Notes: a model not told the origin generated them from the sequence alone. Positions 1 to 9,210 are shown, counted from the first letter of the stretch. The stretch is DNA of 64,000 bases from an uncultured Pelagibacteraceae bacterium (GCA_902585045.1 CACICB010000004.1:18607-82606), one strand, 5' to 3'. Numbers and translations are program-made.

Positions 1-182
1 ATTAACTTAGGTGCATATATTTTATATTTTGCTAAAATTTTGTTTACAACAATATAGGTAATTAAATTTTTAAATTTTTCTCTTTTTGCTTGAACAATAA
101 TCGATGTATTCTTACCTTTCTGTAATCTGTAAAATTCTCTAAATGATGCATCTCCTGAAATTTTTCTAAGTTTATAGTTCAT
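1..182 (-). CDS. AmgK-like sugar kinase / aminoglycoside-phosphotransferase-fold protein, N-terminal fragment
   Basis: Only the first 60 residues lie in the window; the gene runs off the left edge. The ATG at 182 opens inside the last codons of tsaE, an 11-bp overlap, so the two are translationally coupled. The peptide begins MNYKLRKISGDASFREFYRL. The GDASFREFYRL stretch matches the SADASFRRYFR-type opening of the COG3178 kinases, which include N-acetylmuramate/N-acetylglucosamine kinase AmgK. In many proteobacteria this kinase sits beside tsaE and murU in peptidoglycan recycling. The catalytic region is outside the window, so substrate is inferred from family and neighbour only. Confidence 0.7.
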   Translation of the reverse strand, partial: MNYKLRKISGDASFREFYRLQKGKNTSIIVQAKREKFKNLITYIVVNKILAKYKIYAPKL

Positions 183-621
183 TTAAAATTTTCCATTTTC
201 CTGAGCCTACAAATTTTATCTCTCTCTCTTTTTCATTTGTAGCATAATCTATATATATTTCTAACTTATCAAATAATGGAATATTAATGAGTTGAGGCCA
301 TTCTATAATCTTAATTGTATCTTGCTTTTCTAAAAATATTCCTAAATGTTTTAATTCTTTTTCTTCTCTTATTCTGTAAAGATCATAGTGCATAATCTTA
401 ATATCCTTTAGTTCATACTCGTAGAGTAAGTTAAAAGTGGGGCTAAGTACTTCGGTAATCTTTTCTCCTTTTTTTTCTTGTAAATAATTTATCAAATATC
501 TTGTAAATGTAGTTTTTCCCACGCCAATTTCACCGAATAAAAAAATACAATCGTTCTTATTTAGCTTGTCCGCAATTTTCTGTGATAAGGAATTTAGATG
601 TTCTAAAGATTTTACAATCAT
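172..621 (-). CDS. tsaE: tRNA threonylcarbamoyladenosine biosynthesis ATPase TsaE
   Basis: This 149-residue protein is the usual size for TsaE, the P-loop ATPase that works with TsaB and TsaD to make t6A37 in ANN-decoding tRNAs. A Walker A motif GEIGVGKTT lies at about residues 30-38, followed by the family's LSPTFNLLYEY stretch and the HYDLYR motif near residue 78. It ends inside the start of the AmgK-like kinase, and ahcY ends 11 bp before its start, so the three probably share a transcript. A short TsaB is encoded elsewhere in the window (44487-44870). Identification is secure from the motifs. Confidence 0.95.
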   Translation of the reverse strand: MIVKSLEHLNSLSQKIADKLNKNDCIFLFGEIGVGKTTFTRYLINYLQEKKGEKITEVLSPTFNLLYEYELKDIKIMHYDLYRIREEKELKHLGIFLEKQDTIKIIEWPQLINIPLFDKLEIYIDYATNEKEREIKFVGSGKWKILNEL

Positions 622-632
622 TAGCCACTGTT

Positions 633-1922
633 TTAGTAGCGGTAAGTATCTGGTTTAAATGGTCCTGATGGTTTAACGCTAATATAATCGGCTTGTTCTT
701 TTGACATTTTAGTTAATTTAGCACCTACTTTTTCTAAATGAAGCATTGCAACTTTTTCATCAAGATGTTTCGGGAGCACGTAAACTTTCTTTTCATACTT
801 ATCTGAGTTTTTCCATAATTCAATTTGAGCAATTACTTGATTTGTGAATGAAGCACTCATAACAAAACTAGGGTGCCCTGTAGCGCATCCCAAATTAACC
901 AGTCTTCCTTCAGCTAAAAGAATGATTCTTTTTTTGCTAGGTAATTCTATTTCGTGAACTTGAGGTTTTATTTCATCCCATTTGTAATTTTTTAATGCCT
1001 CAACTTGTATTTCGTTATCAAAGTGCCCTATATTGCAAAGTATTGCTCTATCTTTCATATCTCTCATATGATCAGCTGTAACTATATCTTTGTTTCCTGT
1101 AGCAGTTACAACTATATCAGCATCTTTAATAGCTTCATCCATAACAACTACTTCGTAACCTTCCATAGCAGCTTGCAAAGCACAAATTGGGTCTGTCTCG
1201 GTAACCATAACTCTTGCGCCTGCTTGACGTAAAGAAGCAGCGCTTCCTTTGCCAACATCGCCAAACCCAGCGACAATAGCTACTTTACCTGACATCATTA
1301 CATCAGTTGCTCTTTTAATTCCGTCTACTAAACTTTCTCTACAACCATAAAGATTATCAAATTTAGATTTTGTAACCGAATCGTTTACATTTATAGCAGG
1401 TATAAGTAGCTCTTTATTAGCCTCCATCTTTTTAAGTGCTAAAACACCGGTTGTAGTTTCTTCTGAAACACCCTTAACATCTTTTAATAAATTTTTGTAT
1501 TCTTTGTGCATTAAAGCTGTAAGGTCTCCACCATCGTCTAAAATCATATTTGGTTTCCAGTCTTTTTTTCCTTCAATAGTTTGCTTGACGCACCACCAGT
1601 ATTCTTTTTCTGTCTCACCTTTCCAAGCAAATACAGGGATGCCTGCTTTGGCTATCGCAGCTGCTGCATGATCTTGTGTTGAAAAAATATTACATGAAGA
1701 CCACCTAACCTCAGCTCCTAATTCTACTAAAGTTTCAATTAATACTGCAGTTTGTATTGTCATATGTAGACAACCTAAGATCTTTGCACCTTTTAAAGGT
1801 TTTTTACCTTTGTTCTCTTTTCGAAGAGCCATAAGTCCTGGCATTTCTGTTTCTGCTAAAGAAATTTCTTTTCTACCAAAATCTGCTTGGTTTATATCTT
1901 TTACTTTATAATCTTGTGCCAT
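633..1922 (-). CDS. ahcY: adenosylhomocysteinase (S-adenosylhomocysteine hydrolase)
   Basis: AhcY hydrolyses S-adenosylhomocysteine to adenosine and homocysteine using bound NAD, relieving product inhibition of methyltransferases. The NAD-binding [17 protein letters not shown] motif and the signature beginning [12 protein letters not shown] are intact, and the C-terminus KPDTYRY is the typical family end. The frame is open to a TTG at 1961, but the ATG at 1922 gives [10 protein letters not shown], the normal family N-terminus, so I chose it (429 residues). A candidate promoter lies just upstream. An adenosine kinase at 61326-62267 would remove the adenosine product, and metK is at 38549. Confidence 0.97.
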   Translation of the reverse strand: MAQDYKVKDINQADFGRKEISLAETEMPGLMALRKENKGKKPLKGAKILGCLHMTIQTAVLIETLVELGAEVRWSSCNIFSTQDHAAAAIAKAGIPVFAWKGETEKEYWWCVKQTIEGKKDWKPNMILDDGGDLTALMHKEYKNLLKDVKGVSEETTTGVLALKKMEANKELLIPAINVNDSVTKSKFDNLYGCRESLVDGIKRATDVMMSGKVAIVAGFGDVGKGSAASLRQAGARVMVTETDPICALQAAMEGYEVVVMDEAIKDADIVVTATGNKDIVTADHMRDMKDRAILCNIGHFDNEIQVEALKNYKWDEIKPQVHEIELPSKKRIILLAEGRLVNLGCATGHPSFVMSASFTNQVIAQIELWKNSDKYEKKVYVLPKHLDEKVAMLHLEKVGAKLTKMSKEQADYISVKPSGPFKPDTYRY

Positions 1923-1932
1923 ATTGAAGATG

Positions 1933-1961
1933 TTATTATCAACATAAATAAACCTTAGCAA
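1933..1961 (-). promoter_or_regulatory. candidate sigma70 promoter of ahcY
   Basis: On the minus strand TTGCTA (1956-1961), a 17-nt spacer and TAATAA (1933-1938) lie between the chvG stop and the ahcY ATG at 1922. The -10 element ends 10 nt before the ATG, predicting a leader of only a few nucleotides. The call is by eye. Confidence 0.4.
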
Positions 1962-1970
1962 GAAATAATG

Positions 1971-3491
1971 TTAGGACAATTTAGGAAGTAAAACCTCAAC
2001 CTGGGCTCCTTTTGTATTTATCCTATTTGAAGCTGCTATTGTTCCTTTATGTAATTGAACAATATTTTTTACAATATTCAAACCTAGTCCGGAGTGTTTT
2101 CCAAAACTTGTAGGCCTATTACTATAAAAACGTTTAAAAATTTTCTGAGGTGAAGTTTCAGTAAAGCCAGGTCCCTCATCTTTTACTGAAATTAATAAAT
2201 TGCTAGAAGTTTCTTCAAGACTAATATAAATTTTTTGATTGTCTTTGCTAAATGAAATTGAATTATCTAATAAATTAGCCACAACTTGCTCTAATCTATT
2301 ACTTATACCGAATATAAAATGACCATTTTTACTTTTAATTTTATTAATAACATTTATCTCAATTTTTTTATTTTGATTAATAAGATCTTGGTTAAAGTCC
2401 TCCACTACACTATTAATAATTTCGACTAAATTGATTTTACTCATTTTTTCTCGAGATAAGGATGCTTCATCTTTTAACATTTGAGTATAATCCGTTATTA
2501 ATCTTTCTATTCTTTCTACATCATGATTTATGATTTTAAGAAGTTTTTCCCCCTCATTTTTTTCAGTAGTTTTATCTAAAAGCTCTGAGGCACTTTTTAA
2601 AGATGCGAGTGGATTTCTTATTTCATGAGCCAAATCATTTGAAAATGTTTCTGCTCTATTAGTTCGTTGTTGTAATTCTTTAGTCATTTCATCAATTGAC
2701 TGTGTAAGTTTTCCAATTTCATCGTTTCTGGTAAAAACTTTGTATATATCTATTGTTTGACTAGATTTTTTTTTAACTCCATCACTAAATTTAACCAAAA
2801 GTCCAATTGGCTTAAGAATATATTTATTTAAAAATAGAGAAAAGATTAAAATCACAATCGCGACAGCAATCATAGTTCTTATTATAAATGCTTTTCTCTC
2901 TTTTACAGCAGTGGTGATGTCATTTGCTTGCTCTGAAACTACAATATAACCAATATCATCGTTTTTGAATTTAATTTTGCTTAGAGTGCTTACAAAAAAA
3001 TTATTTTTTTTATCTTTAGTCACAGTCATGATTTCATCATTATATTTATTTTTAATAATATCTTTTATTTCGTCTATTTCCTCTACTTCAAGTTTTTCTT
3101 CAGTATCTGGCTTGATTGTCTTACTGCCCAAAGCTTCCTCAAAAATTACGTCTGATCCTGTAAAAACACTTTGATCTAAATCTAAAATATTTGTATCACC
3201 AATTAGATTTCCAGATAAATCATAAAATTGGACACGATCTAGACTTTGAAATAAAAATCTTGTAGAGAGCAAGAAATCCCTGATTCCTTCTTTAGTGTAT
3301 TCTATATTAAGTCTTTCAAGATTATCTTTGGTATTATTAATTACTATTTTATGATTATCTGATCTTTCTTCTACTAGATTTGGTTGGATTGCTTCAAGGT
3401 ATATAATTGTAAAAAGTCCTAAAACAGAAAAAACTGTAAGGTTAATGATTAAAAACTTCCTTAGAATAGAAGCTGATTTTTTTTGTTTCAT
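1971..3491 (-). CDS. chvG: ChvG-type membrane sensor histidine kinase
   Basis: The protein has 506 residues. An N-terminal membrane segment (about 12-32) is followed by an extracytoplasmic domain with the RVQFYDLSGNLIGDT motif typical of the ChvG/ExoS stimulus-sensing domain, a second membrane segment near 205-222, a HAMP region, then the H-box AHEIRNPLASLKSASELL with the phosphoacceptor His, and a HATPase domain (NLLDNSISFS, DEGPGFTE, GLGLNIVKNIV). It overlaps the chvI stop/start by 1 bp, so the pair is co-transcribed with the regulator first. In rhizobia ChvG/ChvI controls envelope and acid responses; targets here are unknown. SAR11 annotations may call it EnvZ-like. Confidence 0.85.
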   Translation of the reverse strand: MKQKKSASILRKFLIINLTVFSVLGLFTIIYLEAIQPNLVEERSDNHKIVINNTKDNLERLNIEYTKEGIRDFLLSTRFLFQSLDRVQFYDLSGNLIGDTNILDLDQSVFTGSDVIFEEALGSKTIKPDTEEKLEVEEIDEIKDIIKNKYNDEIMTVTKDKKNNFFVSTLSKIKFKNDDIGYIVVSEQANDITTAVKERKAFIIRTMIAVAIVILIFSLFLNKYILKPIGLLVKFSDGVKKKSSQTIDIYKVFTRNDEIGKLTQSIDEMTKELQQRTNRAETFSNDLAHEIRNPLASLKSASELLDKTTEKNEGEKLLKIINHDVERIERLITDYTQMLKDEASLSREKMSKINLVEIINSVVEDFNQDLINQNKKIEINVINKIKSKNGHFIFGISNRLEQVVANLLDNSISFSKDNQKIYISLEETSSNLLISVKDEGPGFTETSPQKIFKRFYSNRPTSFGKHSGLGLNIVKNIVQLHKGTIAASNRINTKGAQVEVLLPKLS

Positions 3492-4189
3492 TAGCTAACA
3501 TTCCATCTATATCCACTTCCGTATCTAGTTTCAATCGCAGAAAACTTTTCATCCACTTTTTTAAACTTTTTTCTAATTCTTTTTACGTGACTGTCAATAG
3601 TTCTATCTTCAATTTCTGTGTTCTCCTTATATGCTATGTCCATTAAATGAGCTCGTTCTTTAATAACGCCCGGTCTTTTAGCCAATTCTTTGACAATTAA
3701 AAATTCTGTAGTAGTCAACTTATCTGGTAAAGCTTTACCATTCCACTCACACTCTAGTTGAGCAGGATCCAATTTTAATTTTCCATGACTAATTATATTT
3801 TTTGTATCATCAACAGTATTAGTTTTTTTCCTTAATTGAACTCTTATTCTTTCAATTAAAACTTTAGTAGAGAAACCTCCGGATTTTTTAACAAAATCAT
3901 CTGCTCCTAACTTCAACCCAAGTAGTTCATCAACTTCATCATCTTTTGATGTTAAAAAAATAATTGGAATTGACATTTTTTTTTTTAATTTTTTAAGCAA
4001 CTCTTCTCCGTCCATTCTAGGCATTTTGATATCTAATATTGCTAAGTCAGGTGGATTTCGGGTTAATCCGATTAAAGCTGTTTCGCCATCAATATAAGTT
4101 TGAACTTTAAATCCTTCTCTTTCCAAGGCCATACTTATGCTAGTGAGTATGTTTCTATCATCATCTACTAAAGCAATTGTGTGTGTCAT
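3491..4189 (-). CDS. chvI: ChvI-type OmpR-family response regulator
   Basis: This 232-residue regulator has an N-terminal receiver (acidic pair VDDDRN, phospho-Asp in LAILDIKMPRMDG) and a C-terminal winged helix ending TIDSHVKRIRKKFKK...TRYGSGYRW. The run PIIFLTSKDDEVDELLGL followed by KLGADDF is very close to alphaproteobacterial ChvI, which supports the pairing with the kinase directly downstream. One oddity: the canonical Lys-Pro-Phe at the end of receiver beta-5 is replaced by KKSGGFS, losing the conserved Pro and adding residues. The conserved Lys itself is still present. DNA targets are not visible from sequence. Confidence 0.88.
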   Translation of the reverse strand: MTHTIALVDDDRNILTSISMALEREGFKVQTYIDGETALIGLTRNPPDLAILDIKMPRMDGEELLKKLKKKMSIPIIFLTSKDDEVDELLGLKLGADDFVKKSGGFSTKVLIERIRVQLRKKTNTVDDTKNIISHGKLKLDPAQLECEWNGKALPDKLTTTEFLIVKELAKRPGVIKERAHLMDIAYKENTEIEDRTIDSHVKRIRKKFKKVDEKFSAIETRYGSGYRWNVS

Positions 4190-4228
4190 ATTTTTATTCT
4201 CTTAATTTTATTGTCAAAATTTAGGCGT

Positions 4229-6994
4229 TTAATGGGCCTCTCCCCAGTTGTTTCCGGAGTTAATGCTTACCTCTAAAGGTATTGAAAACATATGATGATC
4301 TGAACTTGAAACTGACATCATTGTCTCTTTAACAATTTTTTTGACTTCACTCTCATCTTTTTTTAAACATTCAAAAATAAGTTCATCGTGTATTTGTAGA
4401 AGCATTTTTGCTTTCTTGTCTTCTTCAAAAATTTTATCAATTTTAATCATTGCAAGCCTAATAATATCTGCAGCCGATCCTTGTATCGGGGCGTTAATTG
4501 CTGCTCTTTCCTGGAAAGCTCGCACACTAAAATTTTTATCATTAATTCCTCTTAGGTGAATTCTTCTTCCAAAAATATTCGTGACAAAGCCCCGTTTCCT
4601 GCAAGTTTTAATCGTTGAATTCATATAATCTTTAATCTCAGGAAATTTTTTAAAATATGCATTAATAAAACTCAAAGCTTCTTCATTTGATACTGATATT
4701 TGTTTTGCTAACCCATATTGTGTTATCCCATATATAATTCCAAAATTAATTGCCTTTGCCTTTCGTCTAAAATCTTCAGTGACTTTTGTGATCGGAACAT
4801 TAAATACCTGGCTGGCTGTTAATGAGTGAATATCTTGATTGTTTTTAAAAGCTTTCTTTAATTCTTTTACATCAGCCATGTCAGCAAGAATTCTCATTTC
4901 TATTTGATTATAATCTGCCGAAATAAGTAAATTATTTTTTTCCGCCACAAAAGCTTTTCTTATTTCTTTGCCGTCTAGAGTTTTTATAGGAATATTTTGT
5001 AAATTAGGATCACTTGAAGCCAGCCTACCGGTGTTAGTTGCCGCTAATAAAAAAGATGTGTGAACTCTTTTTGTTTTTTTACTTATATGATCTTGCAAAG
5101 CATCTGTATAAGTACTTTTTAATTTTGAAACTTGGCGCCATTCTAAAACTAAGTTTGGAAATTTATGACCAGTCAATGCCAAATCCTCTAAAATTTTAGC
5201 GCTAGTAGCTAAGCTACCTTTTTTAGTTTTTTTTAATTTTGCTATCTTTAAGTCATTATAAATAATTTCTCCTAATTGTTTTGGCGATCCGATATTAAAT
5301 TTTTTACCCGATATTTTATAAATTTCTTTTTCAATAGTTATTAATCTTTCCTCAAATTTTTTTGAAAGTTTTTTTAGATAACCATCATCAACTTTCACAC
5401 CACTCGACTCTAGTTTTGAGAGAATTTTTATCATTGGTTTTTCAAATTCCTCATAAATTTTTTCTAACTTTTCCTTAGATAATCTCTCAGATAAAACTTC
5501 ATATAATCTTAACGTTATATCTGCATCCTCAGCAGCATATTCAGTGGCTGATTTAAGATCTACTTCTGAAAAATTTAACTGCTTTTTTCCAGTTCCTACC
5601 AAATCTTTATAAGATATGGTTTTATGACCAAGATGTAATTCAGATAACGTATCCATATTATGTCTATTATTTCCCGCGTCTAGTGTGTACGAAAGTAACA
5701 TCGTGTCTTCCACCGAGCTAAGTTCGATGCCATGGTTTTTAAATATTATAAAATCATATTTTATATTTTGGCCAACTTTTTTTATGCTTGGGTCTTCTAA
5801 AAGTGGTTTAAGTTTCTTCAAAACAATATCCTTTTTTAATTCCGTTTTTTCAGTATGACCTACCGGGATATAGAAAGCTTCGTTAACCTCATAGCATAAC
5901 GATATGCCAACAAGATCTGCTTCTTGGGGATTTAAGGAAGAGGTTTCAGTATCAACTGCTATAACTGTTTTTTCATTTAATTTTTTTATTAATTCATCCA
6001 GTTGTTTCTCTTTGAAAATAGTTTTGTAGGTCTTAGTATTTATCTTATTGTTTTTTTTTACAAGATTTTTATCATTAAAATCTTTGCTTCCAGGTTCTCC
6101 GTAAAAACTAATTGCCTGGCTCAACAATCTATTAAATTCCATGTCTCTTAAAAAATCGTATAGTTTATCTTTATTAATATCTTTAATAATAAAGTCAGCA
6201 GCATCACTTCTAAGTGGAACATCATTTTTTAAAGTTACTAATTGCTTACTAATCATGGCTTTATCTTTGTTAGACAATAGGGTTTCCCGTCTTTTGTTCT
6301 GAGGTATTTCTGGTGCCTTCTTTAATAAATTTTCTAAGGTTTTATATTTATTTATAAGTTCTGCTGCTGTTTTAACTCCAATACCAGGAACTCCAGGCAC
6401 ATTATCTGAACTATCACCAGCAAGTGATTGCACGTCGATTACTTGACTTGGTTTAACTCCAAATTTTTCAATTACATCTTTTTCGCCTATAACTTTACTT
6501 TTCATAGGATCAAATAATCTGACTTTATTTGATACTAACTGCATTAAATCTTTATCCGACGATATCACGGTAACCTTTGCACCAGCTTCAGTAATTTTTT
6601 TTGCATAAGTGGCTATGAGATCATCTGCTTCATAATTTAAAAGTTCAATAGACGGTAAGTTAAAAGCTTCAACAGATTTTCTGATGTACTCAAATTGAGG
6701 TGCTAAATCGTCAGGTGCTTCTTCTCTGTTCGCTTTATATTCACTGTAAATTTCGTTTCTAAAATTTTTTCTTGCAGAGTCGAATATTACTGCAAAATGT
6801 GTTGGTTTATTTTTAGAGTCGTCTGATCTAGCATCCTCTAATAATTTAAAAAGCATAGAACAGAAACCACTAACCGCACCAGTTGGAAGACCGTCACTTT
6901 TTCTTGAAAGAGGAGGAAGAGCATAATAAGCCCGAAAAATATATCCAGATCCATCTACCAAATAAAAATGATCTGTTTTTTTTATTGAACTCAT
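4229..6994 (-). CDS. polA: DNA polymerase I
   Basis: At 921 residues this is a full-length three-domain Pol I for gap filling, primer removal and repair. The 5' nuclease domain opens YLVDGSGYIFRAYYAL and carries LNYEADDLIATYA and the SLAGDSSDNVPGVPGIG helix-hairpin-helix. The 3'-5' proofreading domain begins near residue 345 and keeps all three Exo motifs (VDTETSSLNP, GQNIKYDFIIF, YAAEDADI), so it should be active. The polymerase domain has motif A SADYNQIEMRI, O-helix RRKAKAINFGIIYGI and motif C QIHDELIFE. It is transcribed away from the ABC gene at 7037, with only 42 bp between the two starts. Confidence 0.98.
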   Translation of the reverse strand: MSSIKKTDHFYLVDGSGYIFRAYYALPPLSRKSDGLPTGAVSGFCSMLFKLLEDARSDDSKNKPTHFAVIFDSARKNFRNEIYSEYKANREEAPDDLAPQFEYIRKSVEAFNLPSIELLNYEADDLIATYAKKITEAGAKVTVISSDKDLMQLVSNKVRLFDPMKSKVIGEKDVIEKFGVKPSQVIDVQSLAGDSSDNVPGVPGIGVKTAAELINKYKTLENLLKKAPEIPQNKRRETLLSNKDKAMISKQLVTLKNDVPLRSDAADFIIKDINKDKLYDFLRDMEFNRLLSQAISFYGEPGSKDFNDKNLVKKNNKINTKTYKTIFKEKQLDELIKKLNEKTVIAVDTETSSLNPQEADLVGISLCYEVNEAFYIPVGHTEKTELKKDIVLKKLKPLLEDPSIKKVGQNIKYDFIIFKNHGIELSSVEDTMLLSYTLDAGNNRHNMDTLSELHLGHKTISYKDLVGTGKKQLNFSEVDLKSATEYAAEDADITLRLYEVLSERLSKEKLEKIYEEFEKPMIKILSKLESSGVKVDDGYLKKLSKKFEERLITIEKEIYKISGKKFNIGSPKQLGEIIYNDLKIAKLKKTKKGSLATSAKILEDLALTGHKFPNLVLEWRQVSKLKSTYTDALQDHISKKTKRVHTSFLLAATNTGRLASSDPNLQNIPIKTLDGKEIRKAFVAEKNNLLISADYNQIEMRILADMADVKELKKAFKNNQDIHSLTASQVFNVPITKVTEDFRRKAKAINFGIIYGITQYGLAKQISVSNEEALSFINAYFKKFPEIKDYMNSTIKTCRKRGFVTNIFGRRIHLRGINDKNFSVRAFQERAAINAPIQGSAADIIRLAMIKIDKIFEEDKKAKMLLQIHDELIFECLKKDESEVKKIVKETMMSVSSSDHHMFSIPLEVSINSGNNWGEAH

Positions 6995-7036
6995 ATATAC
7001 ATATTACATTGAAATCTTGATGAATTATAAAAAAGT
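6995..7036. promoter_or_regulatory. divergent polA / ABC ATPase promoter region
   Basis: The 42-bp gap must hold both promoters. On the plus strand TTACAT, a 16-nt spacer and TATAAA (7026-7031) end 5 nt before the ABC ATPase ATG. On the minus strand TAATAT (7001-7006 on plus) ends 6 nt before the polA ATG, with a weak -35. Both would give leaderless or nearly leaderless mRNAs. Assignment is by eye. Confidence 0.4.
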
Positions 7037-7966
7037 ATGAATAAATTTGCCCTAGCTGTTGAAAATCTAACAAAGGTTTATTCTAGTCCTAAAACCAAAA
7101 AACATAACAAAGCTTTAAATGATTTAAGTTTTGAAGTCAGACAAGGTGAGGTATTTGGATTATTAGGACCGAATGGAGCGGGCAAGACAACGTTTTTAAG
7201 TATTCTAGGAGGCACAGTTATTAAAACTAGTGGAAAAGTAAATGTATGGGGTTTTGATTTAGATCAAAATCCTCGTCAAGTTAGAGCGTCTGTGGGGATA
7301 GTCCCACAGGAAGTAAACTTAGATGCTTTTTTTAGTCCAAAAAAACTTCTTGAACTTCAGGCCGGACTTTACGGTATTTCTAAAGAGAACCGTATAACTG
7401 ATTTAATATTAAAGATGGTTTCTCTTCAAGATAAAGCTAATGCATACTCCAGAAGCTTATCGGGCGGCATGAAGAGAAGATTGCTTATAGCAAAGGCTAT
7501 GGTTCATCAACCTCCAATTTTAATTTTAGATGAGCCTACAGCAGGTGTTGATGTAGAACTTAGAAATAATCTTTGGGAAAATGTAAAAGCTCTAAACAAA
7601 GAAGGTGTAACAATAATATTAACCACACACTATCTGATTGAAGCACAGGAAATGTGCGATCGAATAGCTATAATCAATAAAGGAAATTTAGTTGCGTTAG
7701 ATACCACCGAAAAATTACTTGAGAGAATAAAAACTAAAAAAATAAATTTTAAAGTCAAAAATATTGAGTTAGATAAGAATTTAATGATGAAAGATATAAA
7801 TTTTAAAATAAACTCTAAAAATTCAATAATAGTTACTTATGAAAAAAACTCACTCGATTTTGAGGAAATAATCAATTATTTAAATGAAAATAATATCAAA
7901 ATTGAGGATATTTCAACAGAAGATGGTGATTTAGAAGATGTTTTTGTTCAATTAACAAAACACTAG
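7037..7966 (+). CDS. ABC transporter ATP-binding protein (ABC-2/drug-export type), orphan
   Basis: This 309-residue ATPase has a Walker A GPNGAGKTTFLS at about 47-58, Q-loop VPQEVNLDAF, signature SLSGGMKRRLLIAKAM, Walker B ILILDEPTAGVD and H-loop TTHYL. A C-terminal extension of about 80 residues is typical of the NodI/DrrA/CcmA-like ATPases that pair with ABC-2 permeases. No permease follows: the next gene, 31 bp downstream, is bioY. It is therefore unlikely to be BioM, which is shorter and belongs to another ABC subfamily, although co-transcription with bioY is likely. Substrate and membrane partner are unknown. Confidence 0.88.
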   Translation: MNKFALAVENLTKVYSSPKTKKHNKALNDLSFEVRQGEVFGLLGPNGAGKTTFLSILGGTVIKTSGKVNVWGFDLDQNPRQVRASVGIVPQEVNLDAFFSPKKLLELQAGLYGISKENRITDLILKMVSLQDKANAYSRSLSGGMKRRLLIAKAMVHQPPILILDEPTAGVDVELRNNLWENVKALNKEGVTIILTTHYLIEAQEMCDRIAIINKGNLVALDTTEKLLERIKTKKINFKVKNIELDKNLMMKDINFKINSKNSIIVTYEKNSLDFEEIINYLNENNIKIEDISTEDGDLEDVFVQLTKH

Positions 7967-7997
7967 ATTTTAGTAAAAAAAAAGTTAAATTATTTAA

Positions 7998-8549
7998 ATG
8001 GAATTTGTAAAAAGTTTAAAACAAACAAAAATAATTAAATATATATTTATCGCCTTATTGGGCTCCATTCTTTTAGCCATATCGTCAAAAGTTAAAATAC
8101 CATTTTACCCTGTCCCTATGACAATGCAAACTTTAGTTGTCTTGTTAATAGGAATATGTTTTGGATGGAAACTTGGTGTGGCAACTATTTCTTTATATTT
8201 ATTCGAAGGTATAATTGGTTTGCCAGTATTTTCAGGAACTCCGGAAAAGGGTATGGGAATAGTATACTTCACAGGACCAACAATGGGTTATTTGATAGGT
8301 TTTGTGGTAGCTGGATTTTTAGCAGGAAAATTTAATTACGATAATAATTATTTTAAGAATTTTTTTAAATTAGTTTTTGCTACTAGCTTTATTTATGTAT
8401 TAGGGATGTTATGGCTAGGTACTTTAATAGGATGGGAAAAACCAATATTCAAGTTGGGAGCACAACCTTTCTTGTTAGCAGAGTTATTTAAAATTTTAAT
8501 TGCAACACTAGCAATAAATCAAATCAGAAAATTTAGAAAATTTATTTAA
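7998..8549 (+). CDS. bioY: BioY family biotin transporter (S component)
   Basis: The 183-residue integral membrane protein has about six hydrophobic segments. It carries the BioY hallmarks VKIPFYPVPMTMQTLVVLL, YLFEGIIGLPVFS and FTGPTMGYLIGFVVAGFLAG. BioY is the substrate-binding subunit of ECF biotin transporters and can act alone in organisms lacking BioMN. No bioM or bioN is in this window. SAR11 cells commonly lack complete vitamin pathways, so biotin scavenging is a sensible role. It meets actR tail to tail with 1 bp between stop codons, and I see no clear terminator there. Confidence 0.95.
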   Translation: MEFVKSLKQTKIIKYIFIALLGSILLAISSKVKIPFYPVPMTMQTLVVLLIGICFGWKLGVATISLYLFEGIIGLPVFSGTPEKGMGIVYFTGPTMGYLIGFVVAGFLAGKFNYDNNYFKNFFKLVFATSFIYVLGMLWLGTLIGWEKPIFKLGAQPFLLAELFKILIATLAINQIRKFRKFI

Positions 8550-8550
8550 G

Positions 8551-9123
8551 TTATCTTGGAGATCTTTTAGAGAGAATTCTTTGCAGTGTTCTTCTATGCA
8601 TTTTAAGTCTTCGAGCTGTTTCGGAGACATTTCTATTACATAATTCAAAAACTCGGTGGATATGTTCCCATTTCACTCTATCTGCCGACATTGGATTTTC
8701 AGGAGGCTTTGCTTTTGATTCTGGTGATGCTAATAAAGCAGACTCGACATCGTCCGCATCAACTGGTTTAGCTATATAATCGATTGCGCCTTCTTTCACA
8801 GCAGCTACAGCTGTAGGTAGATTCCCGTATCCCGTTAACATTACAATTCTGCTGTCTTTTTTATTTTTTGAGAGTTCTTTAACAACATCCAATCCATTGC
8901 CATCCTCAAGCCTAAGGTCGACCACAGCAAAGGCTGTAGGAGCTGTTTTAGCAATATTAAGACCCTCGGCTACTGATTTAGCCTCTTTAACTTGAAATCC
9001 TTTCTTCTCCATGGCTCTTGCAAGCCTACCTCTCAAGGGATCGTCATCATCAAGGATTAACAGCGATTTATCAGCAAAGTCTGCTAATTTTAGCTGCTCT
9101 GGGACGTTTTTTTGCGTTCTCAT
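8551..9123 (-). CDS. actR: ActR/RegA/PrrA family redox response regulator
   Basis: This 190-residue regulator has a receiver with LLILDDDDPLRGRLARAM, phospho-Asp69 in AVVDLRLEDGNGLDVV, and LTGYGNLPTAVAAVKEGAIDYIAKP. It ends in a Fis-type helix-turn-helix (VSETARRLKMHRRTLQRILSKR). This short two-part layout without a central AAA domain is diagnostic of RegA/ActR/PrrA, the regulator of respiration and redox balance in alphaproteobacteria. Its cognate RegB kinase is encoded at 13440-14723, beyond the polyamine operon, instead of adjacent as in Rhodobacter. A likely promoter with a perfect inverted repeat lies immediately upstream. Confidence 0.93.
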   Translation of the reverse strand: MRTQKNVPEQLKLADFADKSLLILDDDDPLRGRLARAMEKKGFQVKEAKSVAEGLNIAKTAPTAFAVVDLRLEDGNGLDVVKELSKNKKDSRIVMLTGYGNLPTAVAAVKEGAIDYIAKPVDADDVESALLASPESKAKPPENPMSADRVKWEHIHRVFELCNRNVSETARRLKMHRRTLQRILSKRSPR

Positions 9124-9130
9124 AGGAATT

Positions 9131-9160
9131 CATATAGGTACTGTTGAAAAAATTTCAACA
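9131..9160 (-). promoter_or_regulatory. actR promoter with perfect inverted repeat
   Basis: The 19-bp sequence TGTTGAAAAAATTTCAACA (9142-9160) is a perfect 8-bp inverted repeat with a 3-bp centre. On the minus strand its TTGAAA (9153-9158) serves as a -35, 16 nt from TATATG (9131-9136), which ends 7 nt before the actR ATG. The palindrome therefore covers the -35 and could be an operator, possibly for autoregulation. That role is inferred. Confidence 0.45.
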
Positions 9161-9182
9161 CGACAAAAATGTCCTTTTTTTC

Positions 9183-9210
9183 TTTACATAGAGTCAAAAA
9201 AACCTTAAAT
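9183..9210 (+). promoter_or_regulatory. candidate promoter of the polyamine operon
   Basis: TTTACA (9183-9188), a 16-nt spacer and TTAAAT (9205-9210) form a plausible sigma70 promoter for the decarboxylase at 9285. The -10 overlaps the left arm of the inverted repeat at 9196-9232. If this promoter is used, that repeat acts as DNA and not as an RNA hairpin. Confidence 0.3.

Noticed and set aside
1005..1232. Plus-strand open frame antisense to ahcY
   Set aside because: It is a shadow of a well-supported gene, with no family features or ribosome site.
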